From assembly GCF_000148645.1 (NCBI RefSeq), contig NC_014541.1, positions 1,674,001-1,738,000 of the forward strand: a stretch of 64,000 nt of DNA. Direction: 5' to 3'. Below, piece by piece: positions 50,647 through 58,984 of the stretch. How positions within the stretch are numbered: position 1 is the stretch's first letter; every line of letters begins with the position of its first letter. The notes beneath the pieces are model-generated. The model saw only the letters and a list, made by a program, of their open reading frames with translations, was not told the origin of the DNA and ran no database searches. The stretch is from Ferrimonas balearica DSM 9799 (GTDB taxonomy: Bacteria; Pseudomonadota; Gammaproteobacteria; Enterobacterales; Shewanellaceae). Made by a program: the position numbers and the translations under genes.

Positions 50647-53600
50647 TTGAGCAACACCAATCCCTTTGCCCCAGAACAGCTTGCCCTTTGTATGCAGGCG
50701 GACGCCGCCGCCATTCGCCGACGTTTGTCGGGGATGAAGAAGATCAAGGACAAGACCAAACAGGCAAAGCTCACCGAACAGCTGCAAACGCTGATGGCTG
50801 ACAGCCAGGCCCGGGTGGCCCTGCGGGCCCAGAACGCGCCCAAGGTGCGTTATCCGGACCTGCCGGTTTCCGACAAGCGGGACGAGATTGCCGAGGCCAT
50901 CGCCAACCATCAGGTGGTGATCGTGGCGGGGGAGACCGGCTCCGGTAAAACCACCCAGCTGCCCAAGATCTGTCTGGAGCTGGGCCGGGGTCAGCGTGGC
51001 CTGATTGGTCATACCCAGCCACGTCGGCTGGCGGCCCGTGCCGTGGCCACCCGGGTGGCGGAGGAGCTGGAGTCGCCGCTGGGCCAGCATGTTGGCTTTA
51101 AAGTGCGATTTGCTGACCAGAGCTCGCCGGACAGCTACGTCAAACTGATGACCGACGGCATCCTGCTGGCTGAGATCCAGCATGACCGTTGGCTCGACCA
51201 GTACGACACCCTGATCATCGACGAAGCCCACGAGCGCAGCCTCAACATCGATTTTATCCTGGGTTACCTCAAGCAGCTGCTGCCCAAGCGTCCGGATCTC
51301 AAGCTGATCATCACCTCCGCCACCATCGACGTGGCGCGCTTCTCGCACCACTTCGATGCCGCGCCGATCATCGAAGTGTCCGGCCGTACCTTCCCGGTGG
51401 AGCAGCGCTATCTGCCGCTGGTTCAGGAGGAGGGCCCGGATCTCGACCTGATGGAGGGGATCTTTGCCGCCGTGGATGAGCTGTGCGATGAGGGCCCCGG
51501 TGACATCCTGATCTTTATGAACGGCGAGCGCGAGATCCGCGACGCCGCCGATGCGCTGAACCGCCGTAACCTGCGGGATACCGAGGTCCTGCCGCTGTAT
51601 GCGCGCCTGTCCCATGCGGAACAGGCCCGCATCTTTGCGCCCCATGGTGGCCGCCGCATCGTGCTGGCCACCAACGTGGCGGAAACCTCGCTGACGGTGC
51701 CCGGCATCAAGTACGTGATTGACCCCGGCACCGCCCGCATCAGTCGCTACAGCTACCGCACCAAAGTGCAGCGCCTACCCATTGAAGCGATCTCCCAGGC
51801 CAGCGCCAACCAGCGCGCCGGTCGTTGTGGCCGGGTCAGCGAAGGCATCTGTATCCGCCTGTACAGCCAGGAGGATTTTGAATCCCGTCCGGCGTTTACC
51901 GACCCGGAGATCCTGCGCACCAACCTGGGCTCGGTGATCTTGCAGATGCTGGCTTTGGGCCTGGGCGACATCGCCGCGTTTCCCTTTATCCAGCCGCCGG
52001 ACAGCCGCCACATCAAAGACGGCATGACCCTGCTGGAGGAGCTGGCGGCGATCACCGTCAGCAAAGGCCAGCCGAAGATGACTCCGCTGGGCCGCCAACT
52101 GGCCCGCCTGCCCATCGACCCGCGCCTGGCGCGAATGGTGATTGAGGCCCAGAAGCAGGGCTGTGTCCATGAGGTGATGGTGATTGCGGCCGCGCTGTCG
52201 ATTCAGGACCCGCGCGAGCGCCCGATTGAGCGCCAGCAGGCGGCGGACGAGAAGCACGCCCGCTTTGCCGACAAGGGCTCGGACTTTATCGCCTTCCTCA
52301 ACCTGTGGGATTACCTTAAGGCTCAGCAGAAGGCGCTGTCCGGCAACCAGTTCCGACGCCAGTGCAAGGCGGAGTTCCTTAACTACCTGCGGGTGCGCGA
52401 GTGGCAGGACCTCTACTCCCAGCTGCGTCAGAGCCTGAGTGACCTCGACATTCGCCTGACCATCGGCGAGCGTGCCGGGGAAGACCAGATCCACCGCGCC
52501 CTGCTGGCGGGCCTGCTGTCCCACATCGGCATGAAAGAGGCAGAGGGGCACTTTAAGGGCGCGCGCAACACCAAGTTCTATGTGTTCCCCGGCTCCCAGC
52601 TGGCCAAGAAGCCGCCCAAGTGGCTGATGGCCGCCGAACTGACCGAAACCAGTCGCCTGTTTGCCCGCACCGTGGCCAAGTTTGACCCGGAGTGGGTGGA
52701 ACCGCTGGCGCAGCACCTGATCAAACGCAGCCACAGCGAACCGCACTGGGAGAAGAAGCCCGGCTCGGTGGTGGCGTATGAGCAGGTCAGCCTGTACGGC
52801 GTGGTGGTGGTGCCGCGCCGCAAAGTGCAGTACGGACCGGTGAACGCCGTTGAAGCCCGCGAGATCTTTATCCGTGAAGCGTTGGTGACCGGCGAGCTGG
52901 GCCTGAACGAGAAGTTCCTGCAGAGCAATCTGGCCCTGATCGACGAGGTGCAGGCGCTGGAGCACAAGTCCCGCCGCCGCGACATCCTGGTGGATGAGCA
53001 GACCCTGTTCGCCTTCTACGATGAGCGCATTCCGGAAGGGATCTACACCCGTCAGCGCTTCCAGGGCTGGTGGAGCAAAGAGCGCCGGATTCAGCCTGAT
53101 CGACTCGATCTCTCCAAGTCCGATTTGATGAAGCGCGATGCCGACCACGTCGGTGAGCAGGACTACCCGGATCACTGGAGCCAGGGGGGCATCACATTGC
53201 CGCTCTCCTACCAGTTTGAGCCCGGCGCTGAGGACGATGGTGTGTCACTGCACCTGCCGATTGCGCTGCTGAACCAGGTGGAGCCGGAAGGGTTCGATTA
53301 TCTGGTACCGGGCTTGCGCCATGACCTGCTGGTGGCGCTGATCAAGACGTTGCCCAAGCCGCTGCGTCGCAACTTTGTGCCAGCCCCCAATTACGCCAGC
53401 GCCGCGCTGAACGCCATCACGCCGTTCGAGATGCCGCTGCTGGAGGCGCTGTGCAAGCAGCTACTGCGGATGACCGGCACCCGGGTCAACCCGGAAGATT
53501 TTGACCTGAGCGCGTTGGATAAGCACCTGGTGTTTAACTTCAAGGTAGAGGACGACAACGGCAAGCTGATCGCCCAGGGGCGTGACCTGCTGGCGCTGAA

Positions 53601-54519
53601 GCAACAGCTCAAGGGCCAGATGAAGCAGGTGATCGCTAAGGTGGCGGACAGCGGCATTGAGCAGTCCGGCCTGACCGACTGGACCCTGGGCGACCTGCCC
53701 AAAAGCTACGAGCAGAAACGGGGCGCCTACGCGGTGAAAGCGTATCCGGCTTTGGTGGATGAGGGCGACAGTGTCGGTATCAAGCTGTTTGATGCCGAGG
53801 ACAAGGCGGCCCGTGCCAATCGGGTGGGTCTGCGTAAGCTACTGCTGATCAACGTGCCCAGCCCGGTGAAGTATCTGCAACAGAAGCTGCCCAACAAGTC
53901 CAAGCTGGCGATGTACTTCAACCCCTTCGGCCGGGTCGACCTGCTGATCAACGACTGCATCGACGCCGGCATCGATAAGCTGCTGGCGGAGCATAAGCTG
54001 AACGTGACCAACAAGGCGGAGTTTGAGGCGGCCCGCGAGGTGATTCGCGCTGAGCTGAACGACACCGTGGTCGGTATCGCGGTGCAGGTGGAGCGGGTGC
54101 TCACCAGTTGGGGCGGCATTCGTAAGAAGCTGAAGGGCAAGATCAGCCTCGAGATCGCGTTCGCCATGTCGGACATCCAGGCTCAGCTGGATCGCCTGGT
54201 GTACAAGGGCTTTGTAGCCGACACCGGTTGGGATCGACTGGATGACCTCAACCGCTACCTGAAAGGGGTGGAACGACGGCTGGAGAAACTGCCGGTGGAC
54301 CCACATCGGGACAAGCTGCACCTGCTGAAGGTGCAGAAGGTGGAGCAGGCCTACCAGGCCGCGCTCAACAAATTGCCCAAGGGCCAGTCGGTGCCGGAGG
54401 CGCTTACCGCCGTGCGCTGGTTGCTGGAGGAGTACCGCATCTCCTGCTTTGCCCAAGCGCTCGGCACTAAGGTGCCGATCTCCGATAAGCGCATCCTCAA
54501 TGCGCTGGAAGAGCTCTGA
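50647..54519 (+). CDS. hrpA: ATP-dependent RNA helicase HrpA
   Basis: 1290 residues, the size of E. coli HrpA. Starts at TTG 50647. Helicase motifs: GETGSGKTTQLPK (I), QPRRLAARAVA (Ia), DEAHERSLN (II), ITSATIDV (III), LATNVAETSLTVPGI (V) and QRAGRCGRVSEG (VI), followed by winged-helix, ratchet, OB and the long DUF3418 C-terminal region typical of HrpA. It is a DEAH-box helicase linked to mRNA processing and ribosome-collision rescue. Monocistronic with a strong terminator. Confidence 0.95.
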   Translation: MSNTNPFAPEQLALCMQADAAAIRRRLSGMKKIKDKTKQAKLTEQLQTLMADSQARVALRAQNAPKVRYPDLPVSDKRDEIAEAIANHQVVIVAGETGSGKTTQLPKICLELGRGQRGLIGHTQPRRLAARAVATRVAEELESPLGQHVGFKVRFADQSSPDSYVKLMTDGILLAEIQHDRWLDQYDTLIIDEAHERSLNIDFILGYLKQLLPKRPDLKLIITSATIDVARFSHHFDAAPIIEVSGRTFPVEQRYLPLVQEEGPDLDLMEGIFAAVDELCDEGPGDILIFMNGEREIRDAADALNRRNLRDTEVLPLYARLSHAEQARIFAPHGGRRIVLATNVAETSLTVPGIKYVIDPGTARISRYSYRTKVQRLPIEAISQASANQRAGRCGRVSEGICIRLYSQEDFESRPAFTDPEILRTNLGSVILQMLALGLGDIAAFPFIQPPDSRHIKDGMTLLEELAAITVSKGQPKMTPLGRQLARLPIDPRLARMVIEAQKQGCVHEVMVIAAALSIQDPRERPIERQQAADEKHARFADKGSDFIAFLNLWDYLKAQQKALSGNQFRRQCKAEFLNYLRVREWQDLYSQLRQSLSDLDIRLTIGERAGEDQIHRALLAGLLSHIGMKEAEGHFKGARNTKFYVFPGSQLAKKPPKWLMAAELTETSRLFARTVAKFDPEWVEPLAQHLIKRSHSEPHWEKKPGSVVAYEQVSLYGVVVVPRRKVQYGPVNAVEAREIFIREALVTGELGLNEKFLQSNLALIDEVQALEHKSRRRDILVDEQTLFAFYDERIPEGIYTRQRFQGWWSKERRIQPDRLDLSKSDLMKRDADHVGEQDYPDHWSQGGITLPLSYQFEPGAEDDGVSLHLPIALLNQVEPEGFDYLVPGLRHDLLVALIKTLPKPLRRNFVPAPNYASAALNAITPFEMPLLEALCKQLLRMTGTRVNPEDFDLSALDKHLVFNFKVEDDNGKLIAQGRDLLALKQQLKGQMKQVIAKVADSGIEQSGLTDWTLGDLPKSYEQKRGAYAVKAYPALVDEGDSVGIKLFDAEDKAARANRVGLRKLLLINVPSPVKYLQQKLPNKSKLAMYFNPFGRVDLLINDCIDAGIDKLLAEHKLNVTNKAEFEAAREVIRAELNDTVVGIAVQVERVLTSWGGIRKKLKGKISLEIAFAMSDIQAQLDRLVYKGFVADTGWDRLDDLNRYLKGVERRLEKLPVDPHRDKLHLLKVQKVEQAYQAALNKLPKGQSVPEALTAVRWLLEEYRISCFAQALGTKVPISDKRILNALEEL

Positions 54520-54540
54520 GCGCTGCCGCCAAAAGCAGCA

Positions 54541-54570
54541 AAAAAAGCCACCCGAATGGGTGGCTTTTTT
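54541..54570. terminator. Bidirectional terminator after hrpA
   Basis: AAAAAAGCCACCC, loop GAAT, GGGTGGCTTTTTT: a perfect 13-bp stem with A and T flanks, shared with the convergent DUF2541-like gene. Confidence 0.95.
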
Positions 54571-54581
54571 ATGGCGTGGGC

Positions 54582-54968
54582 TTAGCGCTTATGGCCCAGT
54601 ACGGTGACGCCAGCGCTGGAGCCGTCGGAGTTACCGAACACCTCGATATGGGTGACGCAGCGGGAGTAGGCGAACTTGCGCCACTGGGTCTGCTCGCCCT
54701 TCTTCATGTCGCGGTAGTAGTTAAAGGTGCGGGTGTCGCCATTTTGGAAGGTCACCTTGATGCGCTTGAGGTGCAGGCGACGCTTGGCTTTCAGCTTAAT
54801 GGCGTTGGTGTTGCGGCACACCAGCAGGGGGATGTCAGCACCGCGGTTGCCGTGTTCCAGCAGGATGGTACGGCCCAGGGTGAAATCGTCGTCTGCCAGG
54901 GCAGCAGCCGGTGCCAGCAGGGTGCTGGCCAGCAGCAGAATCGGGGCCAGGCGCGAGGCGTTGATCAT
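54582..54968 (-). CDS. Periplasmic DUF2541 (YaaI-like) protein
   Basis: 128 residues with a signal peptide ending ALA. The body (FTLGRTILLEHGNRGADIPLLVCRN, IKLKAKRRLHLKRIKVTFQNG, FAYSRCVTHIEVFG) matches the plan of YaaI/DUF2541 proteins with two cysteines that could form a disulfide. Function of the family is unknown. Single gene. Confidence 0.62.
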   Translation of the reverse strand: MINASRLAPILLLASTLLAPAAALADDDFTLGRTILLEHGNRGADIPLLVCRNTNAIKLKAKRRLHLKRIKVTFQNGDTRTFNYYRDMKKGEQTQWRKFAYSRCVTHIEVFGNSDGSSAGVTVLGHKR

Positions 54969-55084
54969 GGTTTTTCAGCGTCCAGATAAAAGGGGCGCGA
55001 ACCATACATCCGGCAGCGGATGTGAGCCATCGGAATGCGCTGAAAATCGGGTCAAAACCACAGTTTTTATTCGCCGCTGAACAG

Positions 55085-55111
55085 AAAAAACGCGGGCACA
55101 GGGCCCGCGTT
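55085..55111 (-). terminator. Terminator of the flavocytochrome operon
   Basis: On the minus strand ACGCGGGC and GCCCGCGT form an 8-bp stem with a 5-nt loop followed by a run of T (A at 55085-55090 on the plus strand), 23 bp beyond the cytochrome stop. Confidence 0.85.
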
Positions 55112-55133
55112 GCAACGAGGTATCTCAAGGGTG

Positions 55134-55487
55134 CTAACCGTTAAACTTGGGATAGTCGAAGTTGTGGCACTCCTGGCACAGCGCTTTTTTCGGGGTGTGT
55201 TCGCCGTGACAGTCCATGCAGGGCGCGTCTTTGCCATAGTGCAGGCTGTCATGCGGGTTCTGGTGCGCCTCTTCGCCTTCTCGGGCGGTTTGCTTGGCCA
55301 GCGCTTCCGGGTCGTGACACTGCAGGCAGGCCTCGTCGGAGGGGTAGCGGTTGAGGCCCTGGTCGTGGCAACTGTCACAGCCGGCTTCGTACAGGGGGGC
55401 GTGGTAGTCACGTTTGTCCATGGCCAGAGTCGGTTGGCTCAGGGCCAGCAGCAGGGGACAGACGAGTATCATCAGGGTCTTGTTCAT
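55134..55487 (-). CDS. Periplasmic tetrahaem cytochrome c (c3 type)
   Basis: 117 residues from the ATG at 55487 with a signal peptide ending TLA. Four haem sites: CDSCH, CLQCH, CMDCH and CQECH, plus extra His residues for bis-His ligation. It resembles the haem domain of Shewanella flavocytochrome c fumarate reductase, here encoded as a separate protein. It lies 2 bp downstream of the flavoprotein gene and should be its electron donor from the quinol-oxidising CymA-type pool. Confidence 0.9.
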   Translation of the reverse strand: MNKTLMILVCPLLLALSQPTLAMDKRDYHAPLYEAGCDSCHDQGLNRYPSDEACLQCHDPEALAKQTAREGEEAHQNPHDSLHYGKDAPCMDCHGEHTPKKALCQECHNFDYPKFNG

Positions 55488-55489
55488 GA

Positions 55490-56992
55490 TCAGGCCTCCA
55501 TCATGGAACGGGCAGCGATGATGCCAAAGGCAAGGCATTCGGGAGTGGCACAGCCACCAAGGCGGCTGACGCCGTGGACACCACCGGTCACTTCACCGGC
55601 GGCATAGAGGCCGGCAATGGGCTGGCCGGTGGCCGCCGCAATCACCTCCGCCTTCGGATTGATCTGCACACCGCCCTGGCAGTAGTGCACCTTGGGCCAC
55701 AGGCGCTGGACGATAAAGGGCGCCGTCAGCTTGATGCCGCGACCAGCGTCCATGCGTTTGCCGAACTGCGGGTCATGGCCTTCGTCGACGTAGCGGTTCC
55801 AGTCGGCAATCTGTTGTTTCAGCGGCTTCAGCGGCACATCAAAGTGCTTGGCCAGCGCTTCTACGGAATCGAACTCCCAGGCGACGTTGTACTTGAGCAC
55901 CTTCTCCATGGAGGGGTCATTCTTCGCTTCCGCCTTGGGCACAATCAGCAGTGCCGGGTTGGGCTTGCCATCCTTGTCGCGGCGCTGCAGCTCCAGGTCT
56001 GCACGGGTTTTACGGTCGGCAATTTCGTCCATAAAGCGCTGGCCAGTGGTGCGGTCGACGGCGATGGAGTGGGGGAAGTTGTACAGCGCAAAGCCTGCGC
56101 CGTAACCAAAGCCCCCTTCATCCGGAGAGGCCCAGGGGCCGGACTGGATGTGGGACAGGTGCACCGGGGTGGCGCCGGCAGCCAGCATCTCGATCAGGCC
56201 ATCACCGGTGGCGCCCTTGGCGTTGGTGCAGCCCACTTCGGAGGTCAGGGTCGGATCCTGAGCCTGGCGGAAGCTGATGTTGTAACCGAAGCCGCCGGTG
56301 GCCATCAGCACACCGCGGGTGGCGCGGACCTGGATCACGTCACCGCTTTCCTCTTTGCCGAAGTGGTAGCCCCGGCGGATCTCCACCCCGATAACCCGGC
56401 CTTTTTCATCGCGGATCAGGTGGTCGAACTTGTGGCGGTTGTAGGTTTCCACCCCCATTTCGCGGGCGGTTTTCAGCAGAGGCTGGATAAAGCCAGCACC
56501 GGAACGCTCAATCACCTGGTGGCTGCGGGTGGCGCTGGTGCCGCCGGTGGTGATGATGTGGTCACGGTATTTGGAGCCGCAATCCAAAGTCAGTTGGTAC
56601 ACGTAGGGGCCCAGTTCGGCGCTGGCGCGCAGCAATGCTTCGCTGGCCAGGCCACGACCGGCCTTTAGCTGGTCCAGCACCATCAGGTTGGCGTTGTCTT
56701 CGATGCCGAGCTTTTTCTGCAGGTCGGTGCCCGCGAAGCAGGCCTGGCCGGCATTCAGGGTGCTGTTGCCGCCGTACACGCCCATCTTTTCAAATACCAC
56801 CACGCGCTTGGCGCCCAGCTTCTTCGCTTCCACCGCCGCGGCCAGTCCGGCAAAACCGGAACCGATGATCACCACATCGTACTCACTGTGCCAGTCCGGG
56901 GTCTGGCCACACTGTGCTGCGGCCAGGGGCAGGGTAGCGCCCATGGCGGCCACGCCTGCACCCAGCTTCAGAAACTCGCGTCTTCCTTTCAT
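55490..56992 (-). CDS. Tat-exported FAD reductase of the fumarate reductase/flavocytochrome c family
   Basis: 500 residues. Twin-arginine signal GRREFLKLG (3-11). The FAD-binding Rossmann motif is VVIIGSGFAGLAAAVEAKKLGA; GGNSTLNAG, MATGGFG and GLYAAGEVTGGVHG also fit the family. The Arg proton donor region is present (RFMDEIADRKTRAD) and the C-terminal Arg in SRLGG. The two histidines that hold fumarate in FccA seem changed: the HPT-like segment reads HIQSGPW and HHTMGG reads HYCQGG. It is therefore probably a reductase of another enoate, with methacrylate, urocanate or cinnamate reductases as relatives. Confidence 0.88.
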   Translation of the reverse strand: MKGRREFLKLGAGVAAMGATLPLAAAQCGQTPDWHSEYDVVIIGSGFAGLAAAVEAKKLGAKRVVVFEKMGVYGGNSTLNAGQACFAGTDLQKKLGIEDNANLMVLDQLKAGRGLASEALLRASAELGPYVYQLTLDCGSKYRDHIITTGGTSATRSHQVIERSGAGFIQPLLKTAREMGVETYNRHKFDHLIRDEKGRVIGVEIRRGYHFGKEESGDVIQVRATRGVLMATGGFGYNISFRQAQDPTLTSEVGCTNAKGATGDGLIEMLAAGATPVHLSHIQSGPWASPDEGGFGYGAGFALYNFPHSIAVDRTTGQRFMDEIADRKTRADLELQRRDKDGKPNPALLIVPKAEAKNDPSMEKVLKYNVAWEFDSVEALAKHFDVPLKPLKQQIADWNRYVDEGHDPQFGKRMDAGRGIKLTAPFIVQRLWPKVHYCQGGVQINPKAEVIAAATGQPIAGLYAAGEVTGGVHGVSRLGGCATPECLAFGIIAARSMMEA

Positions 56993-57081
56993 GATTCTCG
57001 CCTCAATGAATGAACTCGAGACGCACTGTAAAGGCGTTAAATATGGTGAAATTTGAATGTCGTCACAACAAGTTTTTCATC

Positions 57082-57093
57082 GAAAAGCTTTTC
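57082..57093. promoter_or_regulatory. Palindrome between flavoprotein and TetR genes
   Basis: GAAAAGCTTTTC is a perfect 12-bp palindrome, flanked by CATC and TTGATG, in the 207-bp divergent region. It could be the TetR operator. No other gene is visible in this gap. Confidence 0.45.
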
Positions 57094-57199
57094 TTGATGG
57101 CGTAGGAAAACTTCATGCGAAATGGTTTTGTGAAGCGCCACGCAATAACTTTTCGGTGCTTATGGGAAAGTCGGGAAAAATGAAAATGGATGGATTGAT

Positions 57200-57976
57200 A
57201 TGCCCTGTCCCAAAAGCAATATGGACATTGTTCACTGCGACGAACTGCTCAACGTGGCGGAAGCCCTGGTGGAGGAGCATGGCGTGGTGTCGTTTCGGTT
57301 TGCCCAGATCGCCAAGGATGCACAGTGCTCCAATCACACCCTGTACAAGTACTTCCGTTCTCGCGAGGATGTGCTGGTTTGCCTGTTTTTGCGTAACTGC
57401 ACCTCCAACTACCTGCCGCTGTTTTTGAAGCAGAACCCGGACCTGACCCCTTGGCAGCGTGCGGCGCTGGCGGCGGTGTTCTCCAATGTGGCGGTACAGC
57501 GCAATGCCACGTTCGATACCCTGCGGGTGGTTTCCATCAACAGTCTGTTCTGGCAACCGGCCAGTGATGAGAAGGGGCAGTTGTTGCGCCAGCGGGTCAA
57601 TCTGTTCTGGGACCGGGTGCGCTTTCATGTTCAGCAGGCGGCGGATGAGGGGGCGCTGCTGGCGGACTCGGACCAGGTGCTGGAATTAACCCAGAGCCTC
57701 TACTTCTTTATGGCGGGTATCCTCTCCTCCTACGAAAGTCAATTAATGAGCGAACGTTATTTAACAGAGCGAGATCCCACTTTCTATCGTCATCTGGCGA
57801 AAGTTCTTGGTCAGCAGCAATGGAATATTCCGCTCGATGTTCAATCGTTGGAAGAATTGGGCGACAGAGTCAATCACTTCTTTGATGAGAATTATCTGGA
57901 AAATAAAAGCTGTCGCCACTGCCGGGAATTAAATGGGTTAAGTGATATTCCTGCACTGAACGCCGCATTAAACTGA
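57200..57976 (+). CDS. TetR-family regulator divergent from the flavocytochrome operon
   Basis: 258 residues, longer than most TetR proteins. The DNA-binding domain is LLNVAEALVEEHGVVSFRF, AQIAKDAQCSNHTLYKYFRSREDVL. The ligand domain is long and ends in a cysteine pair (CRHC) within a C-terminal tail, a possible redox or metal motif. The last third (from about 57740) is more AT-rich than its surroundings. Divergent placement suggests control of the reductase pair in response to its substrate. Confidence 0.82.
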   Translation: MPCPKSNMDIVHCDELLNVAEALVEEHGVVSFRFAQIAKDAQCSNHTLYKYFRSREDVLVCLFLRNCTSNYLPLFLKQNPDLTPWQRAALAAVFSNVAVQRNATFDTLRVVSINSLFWQPASDEKGQLLRQRVNLFWDRVRFHVQQAADEGALLADSDQVLELTQSLYFFMAGILSSYESQLMSERYLTERDPTFYRHLAKVLGQQQWNIPLDVQSLEELGDRVNHFFDENYLENKSCRHCRELNGLSDIPALNAALN

Positions 57977-57996
57977 CCCCGCTCAATCCCGCTGTC

Positions 57997-58016
57997 AGGG
58001 CCCGTCATCGGGCCCT
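57997..58016 (+). terminator. Hairpin after the TetR gene
   Basis: AGGGCCCG and CGGGCCCT pair around TCAT, 21 bp past the stop; only a weak T-rich stretch follows. The rest of the 57977-58206 gap shows nothing I can support. Confidence 0.55.
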
Positions 58017-58206
58017 CATAGTTTGTTGCTATTTCGGCGTTTGGCACCGAATCGGGCAGCGAATAAGCGCCCGTTGCCACGCTGCCCGGTTTGCCGCACA
58101 CGGTCATTGAATGTGTCGCCGATTGGGCCCAAAATGCGGGCCCTTGGGGTCGGATGGACCCCGCTGTACCCTGCTGCAGCATCAGTCAGACCGAGGAGAA
58201 TGAAGT

Positions 58207-58902
58207 ATGAAAGAAGCGGTCAAGCTGATTGCGTTTGACGCCGACGACACCCTCTGGGTGAACGAACCCTACTACCGCGGCGCCGAGCAAGCCTACGTTG
58301 AGATTCTGGGCCGTTATGTTGACCATGAAGACCTCGCCACCCGCCTGTACCAGACCGAGGTGAAAAACCTCAATCTGTTTGGCTACGGCGCCAAGGGGTA
58401 CATGTTGTCGATGATTGAAACCGCCCTGGAGCTGACCCAGTACCAGATTGATGGCCGCGATATCGACCGCATTATCCAACTGGGCAAAGAGGTGCTGAGC
58501 TACCCCATCGAGATCCTGCCGCAGGTGCGGGAGACGCTGGAGACCCTGCAGGGGCGCTACCCGCTGATGGTGATCACCAAAGGTGACCTGTTGGATCAGG
58601 AGAGCAAGGTGGCGCGCAGCGGTCTGGCGGATTACTTCGGCCGCATCGATGTGGTGTCGGAGAAGGATCCGGCCACCTATGGCCGCCTGTTCAGTCAGTT
58701 GGGACGCCACCCCCAGGAGGTACTGATGGTGGGTAACTCGCTGAAGTCCGACATCCTGCCGGTGCTGGAGATCGGTGGCCATGCCTGCCACGTTGACCCG
58801 GGCTACGAAGGCTGGGTGCATGAGCAGGTCAGCGACCGGTGTCTGGCGGAGCATCGCTTCCACAGCTTTGACAACATCAGCAAGGTTCTGACCCTGCTGT
58901 AA
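58207..58902 (+). CDS. HAD-superfamily hydrolase (phosphatase)
   Basis: 231 residues. Motif I is FDADDTLW with nucleophile D10 and acid D12; a helical cap (about 18-90) follows; motif II is MVITKG, motif III includes K in VVSEKDPATYGRLF and motif IV MVGNSLKSDI. This matches subfamily IA phosphatases such as YjjG-like nucleotidases. Substrate unknown. GAGGAGAATG ribosome site. Confidence 0.88.
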   Translation: MKEAVKLIAFDADDTLWVNEPYYRGAEQAYVEILGRYVDHEDLATRLYQTEVKNLNLFGYGAKGYMLSMIETALELTQYQIDGRDIDRIIQLGKEVLSYPIEILPQVRETLETLQGRYPLMVITKGDLLDQESKVARSGLADYFGRIDVVSEKDPATYGRLFSQLGRHPQEVLMVGNSLKSDILPVLEIGGHACHVDPGYEGWVHEQVSDRCLAEHRFHSFDNISKVLTLL

Positions 58903-58923
58903 TCCCATACAAATTCCGTGGAT

Positions 58924-58972
58924 CCAAACGGACCTGAATCACGTATCATCGGGTCCGTTGGTTTCCATTTTT
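58924..58972 (+). terminator. Terminator after the HAD gene
   Basis: CCAAACGGACC (58924-58934) pairs with GGTCCGTTGG (58952-58961) with one bulged A and a 17-nt loop, followed by a T-rich run (TTTCCATTTTTT). Confidence 0.65.
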
Positions 58973-58984
58973 TGCCGTAAAAGC

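Noticed and set aside
57740-57976. Horizontal transfer of the TetR 3' end because it is AT-rich
   Set aside because: The reading frame is intact and helix-forming throughout; a short composition shift alone is not enough to claim transfer.
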